In this document: positions 33,107 to 41,824 of the stretch, piece after piece
Position numbering within the stretch: position 1 is the stretch's first letter
How the letters are laid out: each line of letters starts with the position of its first letter
NCBI GenBank assembly: GCA_050485425.1
Contig: JBJHBJ010000009.1
Location: 34,875-98,874 of the forward strand
Direction of reading: 5' to 3'
From: LSCE01 sp050485425
GTDB lineage: Bacteria > Pseudomonadota > Gammaproteobacteria > Nitrococcales > Aquisalimonadaceae
Length of the DNA: 64,000 bases
Program-made: the position numbers and the translations under genes
Notes under the pieces: model-generated
What the model was told of the DNA's origin: nothing
The model's database searches: none
What the model saw: only the letters and a program-made list of their open reading frames with translations

Positions 33107-34966
33107 TCACGCGGTTCGGTGCAGCGCGCCGGGTTCCACGTCCTCGCCGAGAAAGCCGCCGGACTGCCGCCGCCAGAGGGCCGCGTACAGGCCGCCACGG
33201 GCCAGCAGCTCCGCATGACTGCCGCTCTCCACGACCCTGCCCTGGTCGACGACCACCAGCCGGTCGAGGACGGCAATGGTGGACAGCCGGTGTGCGATGG
33301 CGATCACCGTCTTGCCTTCCATCAGCGTGTAGAGCTGCTCCTGGATCGCGGCCTCCACCTCCGAATCCAGCGCCGAGGTGGCCTCGTCCAGCACCAGGAT
33401 TGGGGCGTTCTTGAGCAGGATGCGGGCAATCGCGATGCGCTGGCGCTGCCCGCCGGAGAGCTTCACGCCGCGTTCGCCCACGTGGGCGTCGAACCCGCGG
33501 CGACCCTGCTGGTCTGTCAGGTCCTGGATGAACTCCAGGGCATGGGCCCGGCGGGCTGCCTCGATCATGTCCTCCTCGCTGGCACCCGGCCGGCCGTAGA
33601 GGATGTTCTCCCGGATCGAGCGATGCAGCAGCGAAGTGTCCTGGGTGACCATGCCGATGTGCTGGCGGAGCGACTGCTGGGTGACGTCGGCAATGTTCCG
33701 GCCGTCAATGGCGATGCGTCCGGCTTCCAGGTCGTAGAATCGCAGCAGCAGGTTCACCAGTGTGGATTTGCCGGCGCCGGAGCGTCCGACCAGCCCGACC
33801 TTCTCGCCGGGCCGCACCAGCAGCGAAAGATCGTCGATCACCGGGTTCTCGGCGCCGTAGCCGAAACGCACGTGTTCGAAGCGGATTTCGCCGGCCGGGA
33901 CTTCCAGCGCCGGCGCGCCGGGCCGGTCCTGGATGGCATGCGGCTGGGCGATGGTGTTGATACCGTCCTGCACGGTGCCGATGTTCTCGAACAGGCCGGC
34001 GACTTCCCACAGTATCCAGTCCGACATGGAGCGGATGCGCAGCACCAGCGCGATGGCAACGGCAATGGCGCCCAGGGAAATGGCCGCCTGGTACCAGGCG
34101 TAGATGGCCACGGCGGCCACCGAGGCCAGCAGCAGGGCATTGCTGGTCTGCAGGCAGACGGTGAGCAGCGTTACCTGACGCATCTGCCGGTAGACCGTCC
34201 CCATGAAGCCGCTCATGGCATCGCGGGCGTAATCCTGTTCCCGCAGCGTGTGGGCGAACAGCTTGACGGTCTGGATGTTGGTGTAGCTGTCCACCACCCG
34301 GCCGGTCATCTGCGCACGGGCGTCGGCCTGCGCCATGGAAATGCGCCGCAGTCGCGGCACGAAGTGCACCATGATGGCCAGGTATGCAGCCAGCCAGGCC
34401 ACCAGCGGAACCATCAGCCAGGGCTCCGCCCGGCCCACCAGGAACATGGCGCCGACGAAGTACACCACGACGAAGACGAAGACATCCATCAGCTTCATCA
34501 CCGTCTCGCGGATGGCCAGCGCGGTCTGCATCACCTTCTGCGAGACGCGGCCGGAGAACTCGTCCTGGAAGAACGGCATGCTCTGGCCGAGGATGTAGCG
34601 GTGGGTCAGCCAGCGGGCGATCATCGGGTAGTTGCCGAAGATGGTCTGGTGCGTGACCAGGGACTGGCCCAGCACCAGCAGCGGGTAGCCCAGCACCACC
34701 AGCAGCCCCATGCCCAGCAGCGCCCGGCCGTGCTCGGTGAACAGCGCGTCGCGCTCCGTTTCCCCCAGCCAGTCGACCAGCGAACCCAGGTAGCTCAGGA
34801 ATGCGAGCTCCACCACCGAGACCAGTACGGTGAGCAGCGACATCAGCAGCAGCCAGGGCAGCACCGGCCGGGAGTAGTAATAGAGGAACGCGCCCAATGC
34901 CTTGGGTGGCGGCTCGGGACGGGTGTCCGGGAACGGGTTCACCAGTCGTTCGAAAAAGCGGAACAT
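33107..34966 (-). CDS. ABC transporter, fused permease-ATPase (exporter type)
   Basis: A 619-residue half-transporter: an N-terminal domain with about six membrane helices (residues about 35-310), then an ATPase domain with Walker A GLVGRSGAGKST, Q-loop GMVTQDTSLL, signature KLSGGQRQR, Walker B ILVLDEATSALDSE and switch AIAHRLST. Such proteins work as homodimers or heterodimers in export of lipids, drugs or peptides; the substrate is not evident. ATG 34964-34966 follows AAGGAA by 7 nt; the frame is open further upstream but is not conserved. A 9-bp stem-loop lies just upstream in the leader. Confidence 0.92.
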   Translation of the reverse strand: MFRFFERLVNPFPDTRPEPPPKALGAFLYYYSRPVLPWLLLMSLLTVLVSVVELAFLSYLGSLVDWLGETERDALFTEHGRALLGMGLLVVLGYPLLVLGQSLVTHQTIFGNYPMIARWLTHRYILGQSMPFFQDEFSGRVSQKVMQTALAIRETVMKLMDVFVFVVVYFVGAMFLVGRAEPWLMVPLVAWLAAYLAIMVHFVPRLRRISMAQADARAQMTGRVVDSYTNIQTVKLFAHTLREQDYARDAMSGFMGTVYRQMRQVTLLTVCLQTSNALLLASVAAVAIYAWYQAAISLGAIAVAIALVLRIRSMSDWILWEVAGLFENIGTVQDGINTIAQPHAIQDRPGAPALEVPAGEIRFEHVRFGYGAENPVIDDLSLLVRPGEKVGLVGRSGAGKSTLVNLLLRFYDLEAGRIAIDGRNIADVTQQSLRQHIGMVTQDTSLLHRSIRENILYGRPGASEEDMIEAARRAHALEFIQDLTDQQGRRGFDAHVGERGVKLSGGQRQRIAIARILLKNAPILVLDEATSALDSEVEAAIQEQLYTLMEGKTVIAIAHRLSTIAVLDRLVVVDQGRVVESGSHAELLARGGLYAALWRRQSGGFLGEDVEPGALHRTA

Positions 34967-34987
34967 GGCATCTTCCTTGTGACGAAA

Positions 34988-35018
34988 GGAGAGGGCCGCA
35001 CGGTGGCGCGCCCTCTCC
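34988..35018 (-). other. Stem-loop in the leader of the ABC exporter gene
   Basis: A perfect 9-bp stem (GGAGAGGGC, 34988-34996, pairing with GCCCTCTCC, 35010-35018) with a 13-nt loop, starting 22 nt before the exporter ATG. No T-run follows on either strand. It may be a terminator for the small gene upstream (35065-35289) or an mRNA structure near the exporter ribosome site. Confidence 0.4.
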
Positions 35019-35064
35019 GGTATCTGACCTGCTCCGCACTGTAGAACCTCAGCCAAGCTTGAGG

Positions 35065-35289
35065 TCAAGGATTGCTGGAGCTGTCCCCATGACGGTCGTC
35101 TCCAACCGCCTCGGTTCGACATTCCTGCCGGGAGACGGCAAGCCGGCGTGACCAGCGCCGAAGCCTGTCGGCGACGGCGCGGGCCAGATCCAGCGGGAAC
35201 ATGGCGGGCATGTAGACATCCGGCATGGGCGGATAAATCCGCTGGCCGGTCTTCGGGTCCCGGCGGCGATAGCGATCGGGTACGGACAT
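35065..35289 (-). CDS. Small hypothetical protein
   Basis: A 74-residue basic protein beginning MSVPDRYRRRDPKTGQRIYP, with PPMPDVYMPAMFPLDLARAV next and a polar C-terminus. GGAGGGAG lies 5 nt before its ATG, a strong site. The Arg/Pro-rich start recalls small conserved proteobacterial proteins of unknown function. It is divergent from the LysR gene and on the same strand as the ABC exporter. No function can be proposed. Confidence 0.5.
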   Translation of the reverse strand: MSVPDRYRRRDPKTGQRIYPPMPDVYMPAMFPLDLARAVADRLRRWSRRLAVSRQECRTEAVGDDRHGDSSSNP

Positions 35290-35443
35290 GATACTCCCTC
35301 CTTGCTGCCGGCACGGGGCACGGCATGGCGGTTGTTCCAGTTGTTGGAGGGTCGCGACCTCCCGGACAGGGTGTGACAGATCAGTTGTTAAGACAAACGA
35401 AAAGAACTACATTGATCATTCAGAATTTCTGAAAGGTAAATCC

Positions 35444-36349
35444 ATGTCCCGTTCCCTGGACCAGCAGCGCGCCAGCCCGTCGCCGCCATTGCTGGAGACG
35501 GATCTGCTACGTACATTCGTGGCCATCGCTGAAACCGGCAGCTTTACGCGGGCTGCCCGGCAGGTTTTCCGCACGCCGTCTGCCCTGAGTATGCAGATCA
35601 AGCGGCTCGAGCAGATGCTGGAGAGCACGCTGTTCGTCCGGGAAGCCCGGCAGGTGCGTTTGACGCCGGAAGGCGAGGCCCTGCTGGGCTACAGCCGTCG
35701 TCTGCTGAAGCTGAACGAGGAGGCGGTGGCGCGATTCCGGACGCCGGAACTTGAGGGCACGGTGCGCTTTGGCATGCCGGACGACGTGGGCACGCGCATC
35801 CTTCCCGCCGTGCTGGCCCGCTTTGCACGTTCCCACCCGGCCGTGCAGGTGGATGTGATAGTCGGCCGCAGTACCGAGATGATCGCGCGGCTTGATGCCG
35901 GGGAACTGGACCTGGTGCTGGTTACCGCCGGCAACCACGGCCAGGATTCCCAGCGCGGCGAGGTGGTGCATACAGAACCCCTGGTCTGGGCCGGGCGGGA
36001 GGGCGGCGTGGCGGCCGAACGTCGCCCCCTTCCCCTGGCGCTGGCTGCTCACGGCTGTGCCTGGCGCTCCACCGCACTGGACGCGCTGGATGTGGCCGGC
36101 ATCAGCTACCGGGTGGCCTATAACAGCGAGAACTGCGCCGGGCAGGAGGCGGCGATGCTGGCCGACCTGGCGGTGGCGCCTTTTCCGGCCAGCATGACGC
36201 GCACACCGTTGTTGCGGCTGGAGGGTCTGCCGCCATTGGCGGACTATCGCACTGTGATGTACCGGCGCCCGGCGGCAGGACCGGCCGCGGAAACGCTGGC
36301 GGACCACGTGGTCGACGCGTTTCGCGATCCCGCCCGGCAGCGGGGCTGA
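35444..36349 (+). CDS. LysR-family transcriptional regulator
   Basis: A 301-residue LysR regulator. The winged helix-turn-helix is DLLRTFVAIAETGSFTRAAR then QVFRTPSALSMQIKRLE; the substrate-binding half starts LEGTVRFGMPDDVGTRILPA. It resembles the group near LrhA/HexA-type regulators in its QVFRTPSALSMQIKRLE helix. An AT-rich leader (35380-35440) precedes it, with AAGG 8 nt before ATG 35444. It is divergent from the small hypothetical gene. Target unknown. Confidence 0.88.
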   Translation: MSRSLDQQRASPSPPLLETDLLRTFVAIAETGSFTRAARQVFRTPSALSMQIKRLEQMLESTLFVREARQVRLTPEGEALLGYSRRLLKLNEEAVARFRTPELEGTVRFGMPDDVGTRILPAVLARFARSHPAVQVDVIVGRSTEMIARLDAGELDLVLVTAGNHGQDSQRGEVVHTEPLVWAGREGGVAAERRPLPLALAAHGCAWRSTALDALDVAGISYRVAYNSENCAGQEAAMLADLAVAPFPASMTRTPLLRLEGLPPLADYRTVMYRRPAAGPAAETLADHVVDAFRDPARQRG

Positions 36350-36356
36350 AACTGCA

Positions 36357-36383
36357 CAGGACCTGTTTCGTTCAGAGGTCCTG
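36357..36383. terminator. Possible bidirectional terminator between convergent genes
   Basis: An 8-bp perfect stem (CAGGACCT with AGGTCCTG) and an 11-nt loop sit at the junction of the LysR gene (ends 36349) and the PPOX-like gene (ends 36372), overlapping the last codons of the latter. No strong T-run is present, so termination activity is uncertain. Confidence 0.35.
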
Positions 36384-36971
36384 CTGGTAGCGGGCCAGCA
36401 TCTCCTGCTGTGATTCCGGCGCCGCCTTGTTTCCGGTCTGATCCTTCAGCATTTCACCCATGCTGGGCAGCACGGAGCGTTCCTGCCGGTACTCCCCGGT
36501 CCACAGGCCGGAACGCATCAGCGCCTTGGCGCAATGCAGGTAGGCTTCCCGGACGCGGACCTCGATCACGGAGCGCGGCGTGCGCTTCTCGGTGGCGAAC
36601 ACGGCCGTCCTCTCCGGGTCCGCGAACAGGCGCGCATCACCGTTGACGCGCAGTGTCTCGTCGACGCCGGGCACCATGAACAGCAGCCCCACCCGACCGG
36701 TTTCCAGGATGTTGCTGAGCGAGTCCAGCCGGTTGTTGCCGGGAGAGTCGGGTATCCACAGCGTGGAATCGTCCACGACCCGGACGAAGCCGGGCGCGCC
36801 ACCCCGCGGGGAGGCGTCCAGCGACCGGCCGTTGCCGCTGGCCAGCACCAGGAAAGGAGAGAGTTCGATGAACCGCCGACAGTGGCGGTCCAGGTGGCCA
36901 AGCTGTTTTTTCAGCGCGCGTTCGCTAGGCGCCTTGTACAGCGCACGCAATGCCTCGACGGTTTCAATCAT
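36372..36971 (-). CDS. Pyridoxamine 5'-phosphate oxidase-family flavin-binding protein
   Basis: A 199-residue split-barrel protein. The N-terminal helix LGHLDRHCRRFIELSPFLVL leads into LASGNGRSLDASPRGGAPGF, then GNNRLDSLSNILETGRVGLL and LRVNGDARLFAD, the pattern of the MSMEG_1061/PPOX-like FMN-binding subfamily. It may bind FMN, F420 or haem; the substrate is unknown. The start ATG 36969-36971 has GGGGA 6 nt upstream. It follows the DUF3291 gene on the same strand. Confidence 0.82.
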   Translation of the reverse strand: MIETVEALRALYKAPSERALKKQLGHLDRHCRRFIELSPFLVLASGNGRSLDASPRGGAPGFVRVVDDSTLWIPDSPGNNRLDSLSNILETGRVGLLFMVPGVDETLRVNGDARLFADPERTAVFATEKRTPRSVIEVRVREAYLHCAKALMRSGLWTGEYRQERSVLPSMGEMLKDQTGNKAAPESQQEMLARYQQDL

Positions 36972-36999
36972 GCGTTTCCCCGATGGTTGGCGGTTGGGC

Positions 37000-37497
37000 T
37001 CAGGTGGCCGGACAGGTGTCGTCGTAGGAGGCGACGTCGCCGTCCGGCAGACCGTCCGGCGCCGGGTAGGCGGTACGAAAAGTGAACGCCGAGGCGCTGG
37101 GGCCGTCACGCCGCAGCATCTCCAGCCGGCGAGCCGCCTCCTCGATAGCGGGCAGTTGGCCGCGCGGCAGCCACCACAGCACCACGTATGCCTCCGCCAT
37201 GCGCTGGAACCATTGCCGCCGCTTGCGCATGATCTCCACGTGCGCGCTGCTGAAGACGAAGTCGCGCAGCGACTGGACATCCCTCCAGACGGACAGGTTG
37301 ACCAGCATATCGTCCCCGAACGGCCGCAATGCGGTGGCGTCCCCGTCGTCGGTCTGCAGTCGCCAGACATAGCCCGGTGCGGCTTCGGCCAGCGCGTTGA
37401 TGCGGTCGAGGTTGTCGACGAATTCCGCCATGCGTGGCGATTCCAGCGGCTCCAGCATGCGAGCGATGTTGAGCTGGGCGAGATGGTAGTCGGACAT
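37000..37497 (-). CDS. DUF3291 protein
   Basis: A 165-residue protein of the dimeric alpha+beta barrel type. It opens YHLAQLNIARMLEPLESPRM and carries VNLSVWRDVQSLRDFVFSSA and VVLWWLPRGQLPAIEEA, as DUF3291 proteins do (related to antibiotic monooxygenase folds). GGAGG lies before the ATG at 37495-37497. Catalytic function is not established. It stands just upstream of the PPOX-like gene, 28 nt apart, and may be co-transcribed. Confidence 0.82.
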   Translation of the reverse strand: MSDYHLAQLNIARMLEPLESPRMAEFVDNLDRINALAEAAPGYVWRLQTDDGDATALRPFGDDMLVNLSVWRDVQSLRDFVFSSAHVEIMRKRRQWFQRMAEAYVVLWWLPRGQLPAIEEAARRLEMLRRDGPSASAFTFRTAYPAPDGLPDGDVASYDDTCPAT

Positions 37498-37627
37498 GCT
37501 GCCTCCTTGTCTGCGCACCGCGCCTCGCATCGCGAACAACCCGACGGTAACGCGAGCGCGGGAACTGATCAGCGTTTCCTCAAGATAGTCGTCCAGCAGG
37601 CAAAAAGTAACCGGGCTCGCGTGTTGC

Positions 37628-38668
37628 CTATCCGTCTGCATGCGCCTCGTCAATCAGCGACCGCAGTTTCGCCGGCAGCAGCCCGCGGATGGCCGTGGTC
37701 AGGCGTGTCTCGTGCCGCTGCCACTGGACGCCGGCAAAGACCACGCCGATCCCGATCAATGCCAGGGCCACCGGGAACAGCAGGCTGTCCTCGAACAGTG
37801 TTGCCAGGTGTCCCAGATACAGCGCCACGCCGACCCCGCCGAACGCGGCGAAGACCCTGCGGCGCAGGGCGGCGCCGGTGGCCAGCATGGCCAGGTTGAT
37901 GCACAGGTAGAAGAATCTGGAGATCTCGCTGTCGGAGTTCATCGCGGTGAGCCCGCCCCAGAAGGCGGCGACTCCGGCCAGGTACAGCCAGAACGCGAAA
38001 TCCCGTCGGCGGCCGGAACGGATGTCCACCCAGAATGCCAGTCCGGTCATCGCGAGCCCCATGATCAGCGAGACCAGCTTGCGCATCTCCCAGCGCATGG
38101 CCCAGTCGTCAAACAGCAGAGGCACCAGGTCCATCTGCAGGTACCAGAGCGTCAGCGCCACCAGGAACACCGTGAACGGTAGCCGGTACCACCACAGGGC
38201 GATGGTGGCGGCGGCCAGTGTCGCCATTTCCAGGTAGAACCAGCGCCAGTCGATGTAGCGATGATAGTCGCTGTAGACCAGCGGGCCGTCCCAGAATCCC
38301 AGGGCCTGCTGCAGGCTGTAGACCGCCAGCGGCACCATGGACACGGCAAACGTGACCATGACGCCGGCGGGGATCTGCAGTTGCCGGCGTTCCAGAAACC
38401 AGTGTGTGAGCCCGAAGCCCAGCGTGGCGAAGGACACGGCAAGCAGCAGCATGGGCCAGCCTGCCCATGCCTCCCAGGCCTGGCCGATGAACAGGGCCAG
38501 CGCCGACATGGCGACGAATCCACCCAGGTAATACAGCAGGTGGGCGGCGCGGAAGCCGGGCTGTTGCGATGCCTGCTCGGAGAGGTAGCGCCACAGCCGT
38601 TCGGCCCCCTCCGCTTCCAGTATGCCGGCTGCCGTCGCCCGGTCGAGATCCCTCCGACTGATCCGCAT
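37628..38668 (-). CDS. DUF2157-like polytopic membrane protein
   Basis: A 346-residue protein with a soluble N-terminal helix region (RRDLDRATAAGILEAEGAE) and about nine membrane segments, ending in a short basic tail. The layout resembles DUF2157 membrane proteins, which start with a short cytoplasmic helix domain and continue with many helices. The DUF call is tentative. No transport motif is visible. Confidence 0.65.
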   Translation of the reverse strand: MRISRRDLDRATAAGILEAEGAERLWRYLSEQASQQPGFRAAHLLYYLGGFVAMSALALFIGQAWEAWAGWPMLLLAVSFATLGFGLTHWFLERRQLQIPAGVMVTFAVSMVPLAVYSLQQALGFWDGPLVYSDYHRYIDWRWFYLEMATLAAATIALWWYRLPFTVFLVALTLWYLQMDLVPLLFDDWAMRWEMRKLVSLIMGLAMTGLAFWVDIRSGRRRDFAFWLYLAGVAAFWGGLTAMNSDSEISRFFYLCINLAMLATGAALRRRVFAAFGGVGVALYLGHLATLFEDSLLFPVALALIGIGVVFAGVQWQRHETRLTTAIRGLLPAKLRSLIDEAHADG

Positions 38669-38704
38669 TCCTGTTATCTCCGGTTATCTCCGGTGAATGG
38701 TCCG

Positions 38705-39190
38705 TCAATTCTTCACCAGATCATGCCTTTCATGCCAGTCCATCAGCGATTCGTCCGGGTAGCCGTCGAAATGCCGTTCCCGGGTCCCGGCGGGAACCGG
38801 GACCCATTCCGGTTTTGACGCGAGCAGGATATGGGTGCGTTCGGGCGGTGCCGGCAGCGGGGTGTCGATGGCCGAGGCGAAGGGGTGCATCAGGTCCGGC
38901 CAGTGAGGGTCCCAGACCCAGAGGGCGCTGCCGCAGTGCCGACAGAAACGCCGCTCGGCGTCGCTTCTGCGGCTGCGTTGCGGATGGTCGGTCCAGGCGC
39001 GGTAGACGGAAATGTGCTCCTCGCCTTCCACGTCCAGGCTGTGATGATCAGCGTGCAGGTTGATCGCATAGCCGCCTGCGCCGGCGGTCTTGCGACAGAT
39101 GCTGCAGTAGCAGTACATGAAGGGGTACGGCGCGCTGGATTCGCAGCGAAACCGTACCGCGCCGCAATGACAGGAGCCTTCCAGCTTCAT
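38705..39190 (-). CDS. GFA-family zinc protein (formaldehyde-activating-like)
   Basis: A 161-residue protein of the GFA/CENP-V fold. The zinc-binding cysteines are all visible: SCHCGAVRFRC, then CYCSICRKTAGAGG, and the later RRFCRHCGSALW. Family proteins were named for glutathione-dependent formaldehyde activation, but most members have unknown substrates. The start at 39188-39190 follows GGGGAGG by 8 nt. The stop of the upstream rhomboid gene is only about 35 nt away, so they may share a transcript. A formaldehyde operon lies 15 kb away in the same window; no link is shown. Confidence 0.87.
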   Translation of the reverse strand: MKLEGSCHCGAVRFRCESSAPYPFMYCYCSICRKTAGAGGYAINLHADHHSLDVEGEEHISVYRAWTDHPQRSRRSDAERRFCRHCGSALWVWDPHWPDLMHPFASAIDTPLPAPPERTHILLASKPEWVPVPAGTRERHFDGYPDESLMDWHERHDLVKN

Positions 39191-39224
39191 GGAGTGACCT
39201 CCCCGTATGACTGGCGGGTGGCTT

Positions 39225-39824
39225 TCAGCCAAGCGGCGACAGCAGTTCGGTGAAGAAACGCTGCAGCAGTGCCGGCTCCAGCCAGAGCATGAACAGCACC
39301 CCCCAGGCGCCGCCCCAGAGGTGGGCGCTGTGGTTGATATTGTCCCGACCCTGCCTCTGCGCCCACACCGAATACCAGATATAGCAGGCGGCGAAGATGA
39401 TCGCCGGCACCGGCACGAAGAACACGAACAGCAGTGACCAGGGTTGCAGCAGAATATAGGCGAACAGCACGGAGGATACGGCACCGGATGCGCCCAGGCT
39501 GCGGTAGCGCGGGTCGTGGCGGTGGCGGAAATGGCTGGGCAGCATTGCGAGCAGGATGCCGGCCAGGAAGAACAGCACGAAGCCGACGGTGCCGATGTGC
39601 GGGGCCAGTACCCGTTCCATGGCTGTGCCGAAGAAGAACAGCGTCACCATGTTGAACAGCAGGTGGGTGCCGTCGGCGTGGATGAAACCGTGCGTCAGCA
39701 GGCGCCACCATTCGCCGCGGGCCACGGCTGGTGGCCAGTAGATCAGCGCGTCCAGCAGGCGCGGCTGTTGCCAGGCCAGCAGCGAGACGGCGACGATGAC
39801 GGCGATCATGCCCAGTGTGATCAT
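39225..39824 (-). CDS. Rhomboid-family intramembrane serine protease
   Basis: A 199-residue, six-helix membrane protein. The conserved HADGTHLLFNM holds the His/Asn oxyanion residues, GASGAVSS carries the catalytic serine, and NHSAHLWGG the catalytic histidine, so the active site looks intact. It cleaves transmembrane segments of other proteins; the substrate is unknown. It has the minimal bacterial GlpG-type core without an N-terminal domain. Confidence 0.92.
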   Translation of the reverse strand: MITLGMIAVIVAVSLLAWQQPRLLDALIYWPPAVARGEWWRLLTHGFIHADGTHLLFNMVTLFFFGTAMERVLAPHIGTVGFVLFFLAGILLAMLPSHFRHRHDPRYRSLGASGAVSSVLFAYILLQPWSLLFVFFVPVPAIIFAACYIWYSVWAQRQGRDNINHSAHLWGGAWGVLFMLWLEPALLQRFFTELLSPLG

Positions 39825-39870
39825 TGCAGTTTCCCGGTCGGATTCATGGTGATTGCTGCCATCGACAGGC

Positions 39871-40833
39871 TCAGCCTGCGGTCGTTCCCGGCACCGGCAG
39901 CAGCCCCGATGCGATGGCCTGCTGCACCAGCCACTGTTTCAGCATGTGGACACCGGCTTCGTTGCGGCGGCTGGTCTTGTAGACGAAGTGGAATTCGTCG
40001 CCGGTGCGGATGGTATGGCAGGGCAGACGCACCAGTTCGGGATCTTCGTCGGCATCTACCATGTAGTCGTTGCTGAGCGCGATACCCTGGGCGTGGCGTG
40101 CCGCCTCCAGCGCCAGCAGCATGTGGCTGAAGTGCTGCACCCGCAGCGCCGGATCCGGCGCCAGGCCGGCGGCTGCCAGCCACTGCCGCCAGTCCTCGCC
40201 GGGCTGGCCGAGGATGCTGGACGCCGACAGCAGCGGATAGCGGGTCAGCCAGCCGGCGTCCAGTCGGCGCGCCGGGTCCTTGTCATCCGGATACGCCTGG
40301 CGCAGCTCTTCCTGCATGCGCTCCCAGTACTGGCGGCTGCAGATCGCGAACAGCCGTTCGGCGTACAGCAGCTCCGAGCTGAAACCCCGCTGGCGCGACC
40401 GCAGGGAGATGAAGCAGTCTGCCACCCGCTCGGTCAGCAACGGCGGGCCGTCCACCATCTCCAGCATCAGGTTCAGCTGCGGGTGGCGGCGCTGCAGGTC
40501 CGGCAGTCGCGGGATCAGCCAGCGCACGGCAAAGGAGCTGAACAGGGCCAGCCGCAAATGGGTGTGCTCGCTGCCCTGCAGCTTCTCGCTGGCGCGCTCG
40601 ATCTGGCCCAGCGCCGCGGCAATGCTCTCCAGGTAGTCCCGTCCCTGTTCGCTGAGTGTGAACCGGCGGCCGGCGCGCTGGAACAGCGGCTCGCCCAGGT
40701 AGTCCTCCAGTTGACGGATCTGGTGACTGACCGCGCTCTGACTGACATGGAGCTCGGCGGCCGCCAGCGAGAAGCTGTTCAGCCGGGCAACGGCCTCGAA
40801 CACGGGCAGGGACTTGAGTGGTGGGAGTTTCAT
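39871..40833 (-). CDS. GcvA-like LysR transcriptional regulator
   Basis: A 320-residue LysR regulator. It begins LPPLKSLPVFEAVARLNSF, then SLAAAELHVSQSAVSHQIRQ and LEDYLGEPLFQRAGRRFTLS, a pattern close to GcvA/AmpR-type proteins. The effector-binding half follows. It is divergent from the EamA transporter, separated by 106 nt that are AT-rich, the usual LysR operator layout, so it may control that gene. Confidence 0.88.
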   Translation of the reverse strand: MKLPPLKSLPVFEAVARLNSFSLAAAELHVSQSAVSHQIRQLEDYLGEPLFQRAGRRFTLSEQGRDYLESIAAALGQIERASEKLQGSEHTHLRLALFSSFAVRWLIPRLPDLQRRHPQLNLMLEMVDGPPLLTERVADCFISLRSRQRGFSSELLYAERLFAICSRQYWERMQEELRQAYPDDKDPARRLDAGWLTRYPLLSASSILGQPGEDWRQWLAAAGLAPDPALRVQHFSHMLLALEAARHAQGIALSNDYMVDADEDPELVRLPCHTIRTGDEFHFVYKTSRRNEAGVHMLKQWLVQQAIASGLLPVPGTTAG

Positions 40834-40939
40834 TATCCAAAAAACTAATAAACAACAATATTAAATCATTATACCTAATTTAAGTCCGGCACTACCATGC
40901 CTGCTCCACACACCGTCTCGGCGAAGGAGTCTTACCACC

Positions 40940-41815
40940 ATGTCGGGCAGGACGGTCCACGGCGCCATTGTCTTGCTGGTGATCGGCAACATGCTGGCCA
41001 TGTTTTCGGATGTCATCATCAAGTGGTTGGGCAGCGATCTCCCCATCTTCCAGTTCGTGTTCATGCGACTGCTCTGCGCCGTGTTGCTGTTGCTGCCGTT
41101 CCTTGCCATGGTCGACCGGAAGGCACTGTTCGCGGGCAGCCGCATCCACCTGCTCCGGGCCCATATCGGTATGATCGCCATGGTGTGCATGGTGATCGCG
41201 CTGCAGACGCTGACCCTGGCCACGGCGAACGCGGTGTTCTACGCCGGGCCGGTGATCGTGCTGGTACTGGCGGTGGTCTGTTTCGGCGAGCGCGCCAGCC
41301 TGCTCAGCATGCTGGCGGTGGTCAGCGGCTTCTTTGGCATACTGGTCGCGTTGCAGCCGGTGGATATCACCTGGCAGAGCCTGACCGCGCTGGGTACCGC
41401 CTTCGCGCTGGCGGTCAACGCGCTGCTCGTCCGCAAGCTGCCGCCGAACCAGACGCCGGTCCATGTGCTGTTGCTGACGCAGCTCTACGCGCTGCCGGCC
41501 GCGCTGCTGCTGATGCTCTGGGAGGGCTCGGCCTGGGACTGGTCGCTGGTGACGGCGGCGTTCGGCTCCTCGTTCTTCATCCTGGCCTACAACGGCACGG
41601 TGCTGCTGGCCTATCGGCACGTGGCGGCCAACCGCGTGACCAGCGCCGAGTACACCGGGCTGATCTGGGCCGTGCTGTTCGGCTGGTGGTGGTTCAGCGA
41701 GGTACCGGACCTCTGGTTCTTCCTCGGCGCGCTGCTGATCGCCGCGCCGCTGATGCTGCTGGGCTGGATCGAGCGCAGGCGTCATCTGGCGCCGGTCAGC
41801 CCGGCGCCTTCGTAG
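40940..41815 (+). CDS. EamA/DMT-family transporter
   Basis: A 291-residue inner-membrane protein with ten predicted helices in two EamA repeats (first GAIVLLVIGNMLAMFSDVII, second ALGTAFALAVNALLVRKLP). Members export metabolites such as amino acids or nucleobases, or import some. ATG 40940 follows a GGAG by 11 nt. The regulator gene on the other strand suggests induction by a small effector. The last codons overlap an 8-bp inverted repeat. Confidence 0.9.
   Translation: MSGRTVHGAIVLLVIGNMLAMFSDVIIKWLGSDLPIFQFVFMRLLCAVLLLLPFLAMVDRKALFAGSRIHLLRAHIGMIAMVCMVIALQTLTLATANAVFYAGPVIVLVLAVVCFGERASLLSMLAVVSGFFGILVALQPVDITWQSLTALGTAFALAVNALLVRKLPPNQTPVHVLLLTQLYALPAALLLMLWEGSAWDWSLVTAAFGSSFFILAYNGTVLLAYRHVAANRVTSAEYTGLIWAVLFGWWWFSEVPDLWFFLGALLIAAPLMLLGWIERRRHLAPVSPAPS
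41788..41808 (+). terminator. GC-rich stem-loop at the end of the EamA gene
   Basis: A perfect 8-bp stem (GGCGCCGG/CCGGCGCC, 5-nt loop) lies inside the last codons of the transporter gene, followed only by TT. It could terminate that transcript or the convergent GST transcript; the T-run is too short to be sure. Confidence 0.35.
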
Positions 41816-41824
41816 CACAGGGCG

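Noticed and set aside
33107..35326. Longer reading of the ABC exporter (739 residues).
   Set aside because: The extra N-terminus is Pro/Arg-rich and overlaps another small gene; ATG 34966 has a ribosome site and opens the first membrane domain.
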